Positions 45,306 through 56,290 of a stretch of DNA of 64,000 bases are shown here, one piece after another. Made by a program: the position numbers and the translations under genes. Position 1 is the stretch's first letter; each line of letters begins with the position of its first letter. The DNA is from Zanthoxylum bungeanum (taxonomy: Eukaryota > Streptophyta > Magnoliopsida > Sapindales > Rutaceae), in contig SKCR01025340.1 of the NCBI GenBank assembly GCA_019454045.1, forward strand, positions 372,001-436,000, in the 5' to 3' direction. The notes under the pieces are model-generated. The model had not been told where the DNA came from. It worked only from the letters and a program-made list of their open reading frames with translations, and searched no databases.

Positions 45306-46260
45306 AACTTGATGAAATTGGAATGATACTATTCCTGGCATAGAATCCTCAACGGAACAAGAACAGTCCATCCGGGATGAGACTGTCCACAATCTTCAAT
45401 TACACAAGGACCGCGTAGGTCGGAGAGAGTCAGGATACAACCTGAGAGGTATGGGTTTCTGATCTCACTCTCATGTAGATATTAATCTCATTGAGGATAC
45501 TGAACCGGGCTGCGTATGATGAAGCGATACAAGATATCGATTCCGCTTTATGGCAAGAAGCCATGAAGTCCTGAAATGGATTCCATGTACACCAACCAAG
45601 TTTGGACACTGATTGATGAACTAGAAGGCGTAAAGCCTATTGGTTACAAAATGGGTCTTTAAGAAGAAGACCAACATGGATGGCAACGTACAAACGTACA
45701 AAGCAGGCTTGTAGCGAAGTGGTATCGTCAATGACATGGTGTCGATTACGACGAAACTTTCTCACCCGTTGCCATGATTAAAATCCATTCGGATAATGCT
45801 TGCTATTGCTGCATATTTCGATTACGAGATATGGTAGATGGACGTTAAAACCGCTTTCCTTAATGGAAACCTTTTGGAGGATGTTTATATGCAACAGCGT
45901 GATGGTTTTATCGTGCCTAAACTTGCAAACAAGGTTTGTAAGTTAAATCGGTCCATTTATGGACTGAAGCAAGCATCGCGGTCATGGAACCAACGTTTTG
46001 ATGAGATCATAAAAGATATGATTTCACTCAAAACGAAGATGATCCTGTTTGTACAAGAAGGTTAGTGGGAGAGCACTTACTTTTATTGTCCTTTATGTTG
46101 ACGATGTATTGCTTATAGGCAATGACATTCCCATGTTAACATCGGTGAAGGCTTGGCTTTCATTAAAATTCTCCATGAAAGATCTGGGAGAATCAGCCTA
46201 TATTCTAGGAATAAAAGATCTACCGGGATAGATCTAGAAAGCTGCTTGGACTCTCCCAGA
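45306..46260 (+). pseudogene. Copia B reverse transcriptase
   Basis: Pieces in several frames: the KPIGYKMGL/KTNMDGNVQTYKA region (about 45640-45700), MDVKTAFLNGNLLEDVYMQQ (45838 on, motif A), KLNRSIYGLKQASRSWNQRF, and TFIVLYVDDVLLIGND with intact YVDD (46049-46231), followed by MKDLGESAYILGIK. Small indels separate the frames. Confidence 0.9.
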
Positions 46261-47084
46261 GCACGTACATTGACAAAGTGTTGAAAGATTCAACATGGAT
46301 CAGTCCAAGAGGGGACTGTTACCAGTGTCACATGGCATCACTCTATCTAAGGACATGTGTCCTAAAACTCAAGATGAGAGAAACAACATGAGTGGATACC
46401 GTTCGCCTTGGTAGTCGGATCGATCATGTATGCCATGATATGTACGCGACCTGATGTCTCGTATGCTTTGAGCATGTGTAGTCGTTATCAGGCCGATCCA
46501 GGTGATGGTCACTGGATGGCAGTTAAGAACATCCTTAAGTATCTTAGACGAACTAAGGATGCCTTCTTAATCTATGGAGATTGAGAACTTGAGGTAACTG
46601 GGGTATACCGATGCAAGTTTCCAAACGATTTATAAAGACGACTACAAGTCGCAATCGGGGTACATATTTTGTTTGAATAACGGAGAGCAGTGAGCTGGAA
46701 ATCTTCCAAGCAAGATACTGTTGTCGATTCAACAACAGAAGCAGAGTACATTTAAAGCAGCCGAAGCAGCAAAGGAAGCAGTTTGGATCCGAAAATTCCT
46801 AATTGGATTAGGAGTAGTTCCGTTAGCAGCTGACCTCGTTCCATTGTATGTGACAATAATGGGGCTATAGCACAGGCTAAGGAACCACGGTTCTCATAAA
46901 CGATCCAAACATGTTCTTCGACGTTTCCATCTGATTCGTGAGATCACATCGTGGCGAGATGTGAAGATCGAGAAGGTCGCATCATATGACAACATTGCAG
47001 ATCCGCTGACGAAAGCTATTTCACAGCAGAAGTTTGGAAATATATATATAGTTCAGGTGTTAGATGCTTGAGTGACTGGCTATA
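46261..47084 (+). pseudogene. Copia B RNase H
   Basis: Typical copia RNase H text in shifting frames: SYALSMCSRYQ (about 46455), WMAVKNILKYLRRTKDAFLI (46515-46575), VSWKSSKQDTVVDSTTEAEY (46690-46750, the conserved T-E-A-E), AAKEAVWIRKFLIGLG, and ADPLTKAIS (47000). It ends shortly before the polypurine tract. Confidence 0.82.
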
Positions 47085-47099
47085 GGCCAAGTGGGAGAT

Positions 47100-47649
47100 T
47101 GTTTATACATTATGACCCATAGCGTCACTGTTTGTAAAAGACATTGTGTTTTTTGTACAAAATTAACTATGTAGTAATGAAATTCCCTTTTACCGTTTCG
47201 TAATTTATTTACTTTGATATAGAAATGGTAGAAGTCCTTCTGATTAGTTCCGGATTGAGATGATATGAGACAATATCAATCCATAAAGGTTTAATCATTA
47301 AATATCCCTAGTCGTAGTATTATCGAGACTGGACATCGATAATGCGGAATAGACTAGTATTGCACTTGTGCGCGTTGTGAGGGCATAACGGCACAGTTCT
47401 AATATGTTTAAGTATTGGATACTTATGCAAGTGCGATAGGAGATTATGTTTTACCGATGGTACGAAAAACAGCTTCGCTGTGGATAGACCCCGCTGAATC
47501 CCGTTGGTAGTATGTATATGTGTCTATGGGAGTCCGCTTCAGGGTAGGTGTATTTGGTCTTAACCTGAGACTTGCATCGCTAGTACTTGCGACAATCGGT
47601 ATACTTTTGTTTTGGTCATCCAGGGCTTTAACAGGTTCTGTGTGCGCCT
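47100..47649 (+). mobile_element. Copia B 3' LTR, first 550 bp
   Basis: Matches 38744-39297 (TGTTTATACATTATGACCC at the start; dyad at 47319-47343). Ends at GTGTGCGCCT where the TGATGAGCGG sequence begins; the remaining 1.37 kb of the LTR is not found elsewhere in the window. Confidence 0.92.
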
Positions 47650-48880
47650 TGATGAGCGGAAAATATATCAATATTTACCGCCCCTTTAACTTAATATTTT
47701 ATTTAGTTTCTCGGGTTTGATGAACCTTTTGATGTGTTTTAGTTTATTTTGCTGATAAAATAATATCGGGTCTCAATGAAATCATTTAGGATGAAATATG
47801 GGTCAAATAATGGCAATTATTGGACTTGATATTTTAATTTTGGAGATTGGAAACTTGAAAGGGCGTTTTGACGAAGTGCAGTTTTGGAAATTCTAGTTTT
47901 GCGCATCTGTCGTATTTTGGGCATAACTTTTTATTCAGATATCGGATTGCGCTGATTCAAGTTCCAGATTAAAGAAGACTCAAATATATACAACTTTGAA
48001 AGACAAAATAATTTCTAATTCTGAATATTTCATTCCCGAAATTGATGAACCATCCAGAAGTGTGTAGTGTGTAATTATTAAAGTCACTTTCAATCATTTT
48101 CAAAGCAAAAATAAATTAATAAATAAATAATAAAAATTATCAAATCATCACCAAACATGATAAGAGATTAGTGGAGCAATTAATAATGGATTTGGTGGAG
48201 CAATTAGTGGAGCAATTAGTTGAGCAATTAATAATTGATTTGGTGGATGATTTAATGGAGGTAAAATTTTGCCTATAAATACCAAGCCATTTCATTTGTA
48301 AAATTCATACTTTCTTCTAAGGAATTCCTTAAGAATACTAAGAAGATTGTATCTTGTTTGTTTATTTATAGCTTTCAGTAATTAATTTCCACTTTCGCAC
48401 TTTCTTTTCTTTACTTTTCAGTTTTTACTTTCCGCAATTTACTTTTACGCACAGTACTTTTCTTTCTTTAATTTTCAATTTTTACTTTTCAGTAATGAGG
48501 AGGTAACTCCCCTTTGCTGGGGTAAAAGGTAAAACTTTTATGACTAATATTTAGATTAATCTCCCTTAATTATAATATATAAACTAGTTAAAACCTGACT
48601 TAACGAGGATACCGCCATATTGGTCGGTTGGTAATTATTTAAATTGGTTTTAACCTGACTAAACTGGATACCGCCTGATTGGTCGGTTGGTAATTAATTA
48701 TTAATTTGACTTAATCTGGATACCGCCTATATGGCTGGTTGGTAATTATCATGCAAAGTTAATATATTATATTAAGGGAGATATCTAAAATAGAAGTAAT
48801 AAAAATGAATCATTTTACCTCAGCATTTTCTTTTATTGTACTTTTACTTTATTTACTTTTCAGCAATTTACTTAGGGTTT
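47650..48880 (+). mobile_element. LTR fragment of a different family (TGATGAGCGG type)
   Basis: Starts TGATGAGCGG, a start typical of a group of plant Ty3/gypsy LTRs. It has a TATA box (CCTATAAATACC at about 48275) preceded by GGAGCAATTA repeats (48174-48240). The downstream part has three copies of GATACCGCC...GGTTGGTAATTA at roughly 60-bp spacing (about 48610, 48668 and 48718). The right end is not an LTR end but a join near 48880 to a minus-strand gypsy LTR. The exact join is uncertain because both sides are T-rich. Confidence 0.65.
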
Positions 48881-49558
48881 GTTTATTGGCTTTGCTGTGT
48901 GCATTTTGTTCTTGGTCTTTCACGTGAAGGGCTGTGGTTTTTGTGTCATCGTGATTTAGTGTGGAGAGAATGGGAGATCGGCGAGAGGAAAGCAGAGGGA
49001 GTGTTGGTAGTGAGAGGAGGGGATGCCGAAAGCTGTGTGGGGAAGATGATGGAGGATGCTGAGTGATTAAGGAGAGAGTGGGGCTACCATTTTAGGGTTT
49101 TCTGTTTGTGAGTTTTTCGAGTGAGAGAGAGTCAAATGGAGATGAGGACGTGATTGGAGTTGGGAGAGGGAGAGAGATCGGTTGGGCATGAAGATTAGAA
49201 GAGAAGATAGATGTGTTTGTTTAGGGTTTTCTTTTCTTTTGGCCGTACGTGTGTATGAAAGGAGGCTGCCTCCTAGGGTTTGGTTTAGGTCATCTTTTAT
49301 AGTGGTGAGCTAGGGTTAGAGTTTCTTGATTGTGTTTGGGTTTTGGATGGGTGCAGGGGTTTTGGGCCAAGATTAATAGTTAAAACAGAGGTCCAACAAG
49401 CGAACTTGAAGCTAAACAAGCGAATTAAAACCACTAAGGTGTCAATGTCTGACTCTTCCCTTCCGACGTCTGTTTCCCACGACTTCCGCAACTTAAAAGG
49501 TAGTGCCTCCGTTCGAGGCTCATCATCGGGACTTATATGCAAATATGCAGTGCCTACA
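48881..49558 (-). mobile_element. Gypsy LTR fragment, minus strand (relative of gypsy 1 and 2)
   Basis: On the minus strand the LTR begins at 49558 with TGTAGGCACTGCATATTTGC, then CCCGATGATGAGCC and GGAGGCACTACC, the opening of the gypsy 1/2 LTRs. A TATA box (CTATAAAAG, minus) lies at about 49300. Only the first ~680 bp remain. It interrupts the copia C leader, whose sequence continues directly at 49559. Confidence 0.75.
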
Positions 49559-50968
49559 CTTGGATTTGGCACAACAAACTTAATGATCCCAGTTAAATGG
49601 AACCCATTGATCTTGGAAAGCTTTGTAATTGATGTCGATGGACAAAAAGTGATCTTGACTTTGGCCAACAAATCACAACTTGGACAATACACCGATATGG
49701 AACAAAGCTTTCATGATTCAAACACATCTGCGACGGACAAAGGTCTTGAATTTGGCCAACAAACCAGTGCCAATCTTGGATCTTGAGTAAGAATCACTCA
49801 ATGGAAGGAAAAACGCTTAATATGTGTTGAGGGTTTTTCGCGTAAATTGACAACCAATTTATTATCTTTGTTAAGGTCTCATCATCATATACCCTTAAAC
49901 ATGCATTCTAAGAACATAATAAGGCGCATATAAATAAAATAATAATGATATGCGGATGGATACTTAACACATTTTATTCCTAGAACAAATCTATCATTTT
50001 CCTCTCTCCCGCTAGCACAAATATTACTTCTACCCAATTACATAACACTTCTAAAGAAACCTCATTTACATTGAGGGGAATAGGTGAGAAGAGAAATACA
50101 AAGAGTCAAGAGGTAATAGGCTGGACACGCAGGTCCAATTTAATAAATTCTAAATTTATTAAAACAATTTCCAAAATTACCCTCACCCATCTAATATCCA
50201 TCAGATATGCATTATTCATACATCGCATCCATGTATTCACACAAAGCATGTTATCAATCAATCTAATCCAATAAATTAATCTGAAATTAATGACCATCCA
50301 ATGTTCAAACAACGATTTGATTTTGCGCGAGTCAAACTCGTTTTGCGAATAAGTACTCAAAGTACGAATTCTTGAATTATATTAAACTACAATATTAAAT
50401 CCAATTTAATTTGTATTTAATACTAATTCTATATTTAATTCTAAATTAATAATTACACTTTTTAACGTGCCTTTACGACTTAGATTCTAAATCTAATCGT
50501 TACGGGTCTCAAATCCCATTTAACATCCAATGTCAATTTAATTAAAGTCCAATGGGCTTTCAATTAATTTCATAAGGCATGGACTTTGTTCAATATGGGT
50601 CAAACCCAAATACCAAAGCCCATTTAAGGAATCACCCTTATTTTCCAAGAACCAATTTAGGCCCATTAGGCCCAATTAAAATTAAAGGTCCATTTAGTTA
50701 TATTTGGACTTTATGGATATGGTTTTGGGCCCAATTGGATCCAACCAATTAGCCTAAACCAAACTTGGCACAACCAAGCCCATTAAGCCAAAATACAACT
50801 TTTCAAGCCCAATTCCAAAATAAGCCCAATTAATTTAAATCACAAAATTCCAAATTTCACAATTAAATTAATTAAAGTGTATAGCCATGATTAATTAACC
50901 AAATTAAGATTTCCAAAACACCAATTTACTCAATTAATTATGCTTATCATCATCAACTTATGTCCAAC
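49559..50968 (-). mobile_element. Copia C leader, first piece
   Basis: Reverse-orientation leader of the copia A family, colinear with A2 from about 26105 to 27490. It includes CTTGACTTTGGCCAA at 49654-49668 and a variant near 49746. The 147-codon plus-strand frame at 49343-49786 is a by-product that straddles the LTR fragment and this leader. The piece ends at the gypsy 2 target duplication ccaac (50964-50968). Confidence 0.85.
50964..50968. repeat. Target-site duplication of gypsy 2 (left copy, ccaac)
   Basis: ccaac here and at 60916-60920 flanks gypsy 2 exactly. Confidence 0.93.
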
Positions 50969-53900
50969 TGTATGCATTGCATTTTTGCATGTGAAACCCG
51001 ATGATGAGTCTCATTTGGAGGCATTATCTCTTAAGTCGCGGAAGCCACGGGAAACGGACGTCGGAAGGGAAGAGTCAAGAATTTACATTTTGTTGGATTT
51101 AGTTCACGTGTTTAGCTTCGGGTTCGCTTGTTGGACCTTCGTTTTAAAAAATTATGCTCGGCCCAAAAAACACGCAAACCTTTTAATCTTGGCCCAAACC
51201 CACTCATTTAGCCAACACAACACTTAACCCACCATCACCAAGCCCACACCCACCATCACCAAGCCCATGCCCACCATCTAGGCCCACACGCCCATATCAC
51301 CCTAAAATACATCCAAATTAAATCAAATATTAAATTAAATACTAATTAAATAATTTAATTGAATTAAATAAAATAATTAAACCATTTACCAATTTAAATA
51401 AGACATAAAATATAATTATACCAAATTAAAATATTGTAACTTCCTAACTTAAAATATTATATACTAAATTAAAAAGAAATATTATGCCTAATTAAAATCA
51501 ATCATAACCAATTAAAAATACTGACTTCCTAATCAAAAAAATTAAATGCCTAATTAACACCAATCAAATATTCAACCTTCCTAATTCACCAAAATTTGTC
51601 CCCCTAATCAATCAAATCCTTTCCTTGTTTGACACCAAATCCATGCAAACCCTACCATCTCACTATAAAAAAAGCACAAATCTAAACCCTAAGACTCTCT
51701 CTCTCACACAGTAAAAATACAAAGGAAAAAGCCATCCTCCTCTCCTCTCACTAAGCTCTAACACACACGGCAGTGACCAAAGAAATAAACCCTCCTATTG
51801 CTGCATCATCCAAGCCCTTATCAAACACCACACTAACCCTTCACGTATCAAAAATCACGTCCACGCCTAACCCTATGCACAGCCTCCACGCATACTGAAC
51901 TTCACGCATAAGCATGCCCCATTTGCCTCTAGCCACCTGCCAACCTCTTTGACCTCACACCTAGCCTGCCTTCTCCGCGCAATTCAAAAAAAAAAAATTG
52001 CCCCCTTTGCCTTAAGCCACCTGCCTCCTCATCACTAATAGCCATCTGCCCTCATGCATTGACTCCCTGCAAGCAACAAACGACAACTCATAAACCACAA
52101 GCCTCACTGCCACGTTAACCTCTCACAGCCTTACTGCCGCATTAGAACTCACGTAAGCCACATCATTTCACGCCATATCCATTCACGTAAGCAATGCATC
52201 AACACGCCACAAACCCCCACTGACCAATCGAAAAAGAAGCACCTAAAATGTACCTTTAAAGCCATAAAACTGGACAAAACAGTAGCCAAAAACTGCCCCT
52301 GGAACCCTACCAAAAATGTAGTCCAAATCCCTCCAAAAACCCTCAAAACAGTCCCAAAATCGAGCCAAAACAGTAGCCTTAACACACCTGAAAAAGTGAC
52401 TAGAAAGTACAGAGAAAACAGCAGTAAAACGGAAGGAAAACAGCGACCAAAACAGCAAAACAGTGAGCTAAGACGTTAATCCAGTGAACCGGAAGAGTTG
52501 CGGAGCGATAGCCCTTCCGACGGACGAGAAACGCGAGTCCGAAAGTCGACATAAAAGGTTAGACCTGAGGGTACTTTTCCTATTATTTCCATTTATCTTG
52601 TTTTATTCATTTTTATCGCACGAGAGTCGTTTATTGGTGCATGATTATGGAATGATGTATGTTGTGGCCCTTGAATAAAATGAAAAGTGTGTCACCTCTT
52701 GTGGTATATAGGATGGAAACCCGGACATAAATTTCATAGCCGATTCCAAATGGACGATAGTATGATCTGTTCTCGGGATACAACTCCACGTACCACTTGA
52801 GTAAACGGCGCATATTTCGTTTTATGTTGTTTTGATTTGTTTATTATTCGCTACTTGATTTCCGAATGTTTTGTTTATGTAATGATGTGATCGAGCGCAT
52901 GGGCTTAGAAAGTTGGATTAAAGGTCCCATATTCTGAGGGGTTAAAATCCTTTACCACGATGCTTTTCCGCGCCGATTGATGTATATTCGGTTGAATGTA
53001 AGATGTGTTCAATCGGGTATACGAAGTCCGATATTATTTATGTTATTTTTTATATGCATGATGTGATCGATCGCAAGGGCTTAGTAAGTTGGATTAAAGG
53101 TCCCCTATTTTGAGGGGTTAAAATCCTTTACCACGATGCTTTGCCGCGCCGGTTGACGTATATTCGGTTGAAAGTAAGATGTGTTCAATCGGGTATACGA
53201 AGTCCGATATTATTATGTTTTTTTTTTATGCATGATATGATCGAGTGCATGGCTTAGTAAGTTGGATTAAAGGTCCCCTATTTTGAGGGGTTAAAACCCT
53301 TTACCACGATGCTTCGCCGCGCCAATTGATGTATATTCGGTTGAATGTAAGATGTGTTCAATCAGGTATACGAAGTCTGATATCATTGTCTTTACTTTTT
53401 TATATATGTATTGTGTCGATTGCTCATGGGCTTAGTAAGTGCGATTAAAGGTCCTCTATTTTGAGCGGTTAAAATCCTTTACCACGATGCTTTGCCGTTC
53501 TCTTAGCCCATATTATTTATTAGATGTCATCTATTCATACATTCATGTATGTGTCATGTTGTTTACAGCATTTTAGAGGTCGTTGTTGTAACCCCGTTTG
53601 AACACGTTTCAAAATGCCACAAGAACGCATGTTTTCTGTCTCGTCCCATTCGAACGCATTATCAAACGCTATACAAATGCAAACCTTCTATTTACCGTTC
53701 GAACGCGTATACGAACGCCACACGAACACCACGAAAAATAGGTCCTTCTGCATCACATCACGACATATCTATCTTAGCATATAGTTATCTTTTTTACCTT
53801 AGACATTTGTATTACCTCTTTAGTTATCTATTTCTATTATGAGCTTAAGTGTCTTTCCCTAATATGCATGCTTGTATGAATGCTATGTGTTTGCGCTTCT

Positions 53901-54331
53901 GTGCTTACCAATGTGAGATTGTATGTCTTTCGTATGTCAATATATCTTTATGCATGAATTCAGACATAGATTATATACAAATAGGTTGTATGCAAACATG
54001 AAAAATGTGTTATATGTAAACTTAGGTATGAGCTTTGTACCTATGCATGCGAACTTATGAGTAAATTATCCTTGGAAATATGTTGCTTAGGCTTGGTAAG
54101 ATTATTGCACAAATCATTTTATTACAAGTGGCATAAGTAAGGGACTATTCCAAACCCAACGGTTTGAGGTCTTCCCTTGCGAGGGGTGAGTACGGCCTTA
54201 AATCTTTGTCCCGGTTCACATCGGGTGGCGACTCCATTATTCTCCGATTTAGTCCCCCGTGGGCTACTCCGTACTCCCAACCGGGCCGCGAGCTCGGAAC
54301 ATCATGTGTCGTCCAGTTCCTGTGTCCCACA
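50969..54331 (+). mobile_element. Gypsy 2 5' LTR
   Basis: TGTATGCATTGC to TGTGTCCCACA. Parts in order: an opening shared with gypsy 1 (CCCGATGATGAG); an AT-rich block (51300-51600); a CT-rich, promoter-like segment with a candidate TATA (CACTATAAAA at about 51660); a segment with repeated AAAACAGTAGCC (52270-52460); the ~176-bp tandem array (about 52860-53515); CGTTCGAACG-type palindromes (53585-53740); and a terminal block shared with gypsy 1 (AACCCAACGGTTTGAGGTC, GTGGCGACTCC). Confidence 0.95.
52860..53515. repeat. Tandem array of about 176 bp, gypsy 2 5' LTR
   Basis: Four units, anchored by the TCCCCTATTTTGAGGGG core at about 52925, 53101, 53274 and 53454. Each contains GGATT...CCCCT-ATTTTG-AGGGG...AATCC, a two-step hairpin, then CGATGCTTTGCCGCGCC and GATGTGTTCAATCGGGTATA. 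The last unit is the most diverged and carries GCGG in place of GGGG in the hairpin arm. Confidence 0.9.
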
Positions 54332-54334
54332 GTT

Positions 54335-54352
54335 TGGCGACTCCACTGGGGA
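54335..54352 (+). other. Gypsy 2 primer-binding site
   Basis: TGGCGACTCCACTGGGGA starts four bases after the LTR end, in the form typical of plant Tat/Ogre elements. It is better preserved than its gypsy 1 counterpart at 9584. Confidence 0.8.
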
Positions 54353-54919
54353 TGGAGAATCGGCCCCGAAATAATGTCTTGTAATATTATGATTTGTGCT
54401 TTAATTAACCGTGTCTACTGTGGGTTAAAAGGGGTTTAATCAAAGGCATTTTTAAGGCTGGGTAATGGTTTGGTGTCTTCCTTCATTCACTACCATTCTA
54501 GAAGGAAAAGCAGTGTAGGCACCTAGATAATCATCTACTCGTAGCCTACTGTGATGGACTAATTTGGAGGACTCATTGTTTATTCCTGACACCAAGCGAG
54601 AAGAGCCTAAGAGGCTTGCGTACTTAAGAGAGCCTCGATCCACCCTCCCTATGGGGAATCTACAATGGGAAGTCTATTTGACAGTCAGTCACACACCATA
54701 GCTCGTTGGCACGTACCTTAGTGTATAAAAAAGGTGCGCTCACTTGGTCGCTCGAACCCTTGAGTGGGGAGACCTAGTTTTGGGTAATCCTTCGTCAGCG
54801 AGAGCCTTTGTCCACACCCCCGTAAACCCGCATGTGAACCGTAGTCGTAGAACTAATAAGAATTATTTACTTGTGCTTGTGTTTGGGAACATGGTCGTTT
54901 GGATCCATTCGGACCTTTT

Positions 54920-54977
54920 GTCATGAGGTATGGGCTTGTTGGGCCATTTAAACTGGGACAATAACATATCTTATGAT
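54920..54977 (+). other. Candidate RNA hairpin 1 in gypsy 2 leader
   Basis: Arms 54920-54939 and 54958-54977 pair over 13 outer positions (three of them G-U), then a 3-nt mismatch, then 4 bp. The 18-nt loop is TGGGCCATTTAAACTGGG (54940-54957). Homologous in place to 9977-10034. Confidence 0.6.
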
Positions 54978-55065
54978 GATTGGGCCAAAAGCTTCTTAAA
55001 CGCCAATGGGCCATTATATGTTTGTGTTTAGGAACATTATCATTTGGATACAGTTGGACTTCTTG

Positions 55066-55120
55066 CCATGAGATGTGAACTTGTTGGGCCATTTAAACTG
55101 GGACGAGTTCACTCCTATGA
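55066..55120 (+). other. Candidate RNA hairpin 2 in gypsy 2 leader
   Basis: Inner arms GTGAACTTGT (55075-55084) and ACGAGTTCAC (55103-55112) pair completely, counting one U-G pair; weaker pairing continues outward with a bulge. The loop TGGGCCATTTAAACTGGG (55085-55102) is identical to that of hairpin 1, 145 bases upstream. Confidence 0.62.
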
Positions 55121-55554
55121 CAGTTAGACCAAAAGCTTCTAAAATGATGATGGGCCGATTTGTGTGAAAATTTTAATGAGTTGATATATTTCATGTATCG
55201 CATGCATCTCATGCATCACATGCATCTCATGCATCACATGCACCTCATGCATACATGCACCATGTTAACCCCCTTTTGACTTGAAAGCCATCATAGATAC
55301 CCGTTGGTTAGGGAAGAGGGCAGACTTGTCAAAAGACAGAGCAGCCACCAAGAGTACCGGCAGAAGACCTAACCCAACGGGATAGGAAACTCAATCATGC
55401 ATGCATGCATACATGTAACATATTTGCATCCTTTTTGTGTTTGTTCTGTTTTGTAATAACAGGTTTCAAAGGAGAAAAAAGGGAAAGCGTCAAATGCAAG
55501 CCAACCAGAAGCGGCAACAGTACAATGTCAGCAGTTTTCAGGAATTAATCACAA

Positions 55555-56290
55555 GGGCGAGGCCCTTATCAGTATCAGTCTGGAGGCGAGGCCCATATCA
55601 GTATCAGTTGGGGGCGAGGCCCACATCAGTATCAGCTGGGGGTGAGGCCCATATCAGATCAGTTTGGGACGAGGCCAATATCAGTATCAATCTAGGGGCG
55701 AGGCCCATATCAGTATCAGTTGAGGGCGAGGCCCACATCAGTAGCAGTTGGGGCGAGACCCATATCAGTATCAGTCTGGGGGCGAGGCCCATATCAGTAT
55801 CAGTTTGGGGTGAGGCCCACATCAGTCTCAGCTGGGGGTGAGGCCCATATCAGTATCAGTCTGGGGCCAAGACCCATATCAGTATCAGTTGGGGGTGAGG
55901 CTCACATCAGTATCAGCTGGGGGCGAGGCCCATATCAGTATCAGTTAGGGGCGAGGCCCATATCAGTATCAATTTGGGGCGAGGCCCATATCAGTATCAG
56001 TCTGGGGGTGAGGCCCACAACAGTATCAGCTGGGGGCGAGGCCCATATCAGTATCAGTTTAAGGCCCATATCAGTTTCAGTCTTGGGAATGAGTCCTAGG
56101 GGCGAGGCCCATGTAAGTATCAGTTTGAGGCGAGGCCCACATCAATCTGGGGGAGAGGCCAACACCGTTATCAGAATCAATTTTGCCGGGTGTGGCACTC
56201 CCGGTATGGAGACACATCAGTATCAGTTTTGCCGGGTACGGTACTCTGGGGGCGAGGCCCACATCATTATCAGAATCAATTTTACCGAGT
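55555..56290. repeat. 28-bp minisatellite, gypsy 2 interior
   Basis: About 25 units related to GGCGAGGCCCATATCAGT plus ATCAGTTGGG (28 bp). Because 28 is not a multiple of three, one reading frame passes through three peptide versions in turn (ARPISVSV, GEAHISIS, GPYQYQL). All three frames are largely free of stops. The last units are irregular and contain TTTTGCCGGGT segments. Confidence 0.92.

Larger units (their letters stand above)
38744..47649 (+). mobile_element. Copia B: Ty1/copia element with truncated 3' LTR
   Basis: Same family as copia A: LTR (38744-40666), degenerate primer site, long leader, gag, protease, integrase, RT, RNase H, polypurine tract (47085-47099), and the first 550 bp of the 3' LTR. 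The 3' LTR stops at 47649, where a different LTR family begins. Its RT and integrase are better preserved than those of copia A. Confidence 0.92.
54353..55540 (+). mobile_element. Gypsy 2 leader
   Basis: Colinear with the gypsy 1 leader through the block that precedes gag there (GAAAGCCATCATAGATACCC at about 55283). It includes an ATGCATCTC-type repeat patch (55195-55260) and two hairpin modules. Soon afterwards (from about 55400) the sequence becomes unrelated to gag, so the gag-pol deletion begins close to the gag start. Confidence 0.85.

Noticed and set aside
47650..49558. One solo LTR running TG...CA
   Set aside because: The two halves match different families in opposite orientations, so it is a fusion of two LTR fragments.
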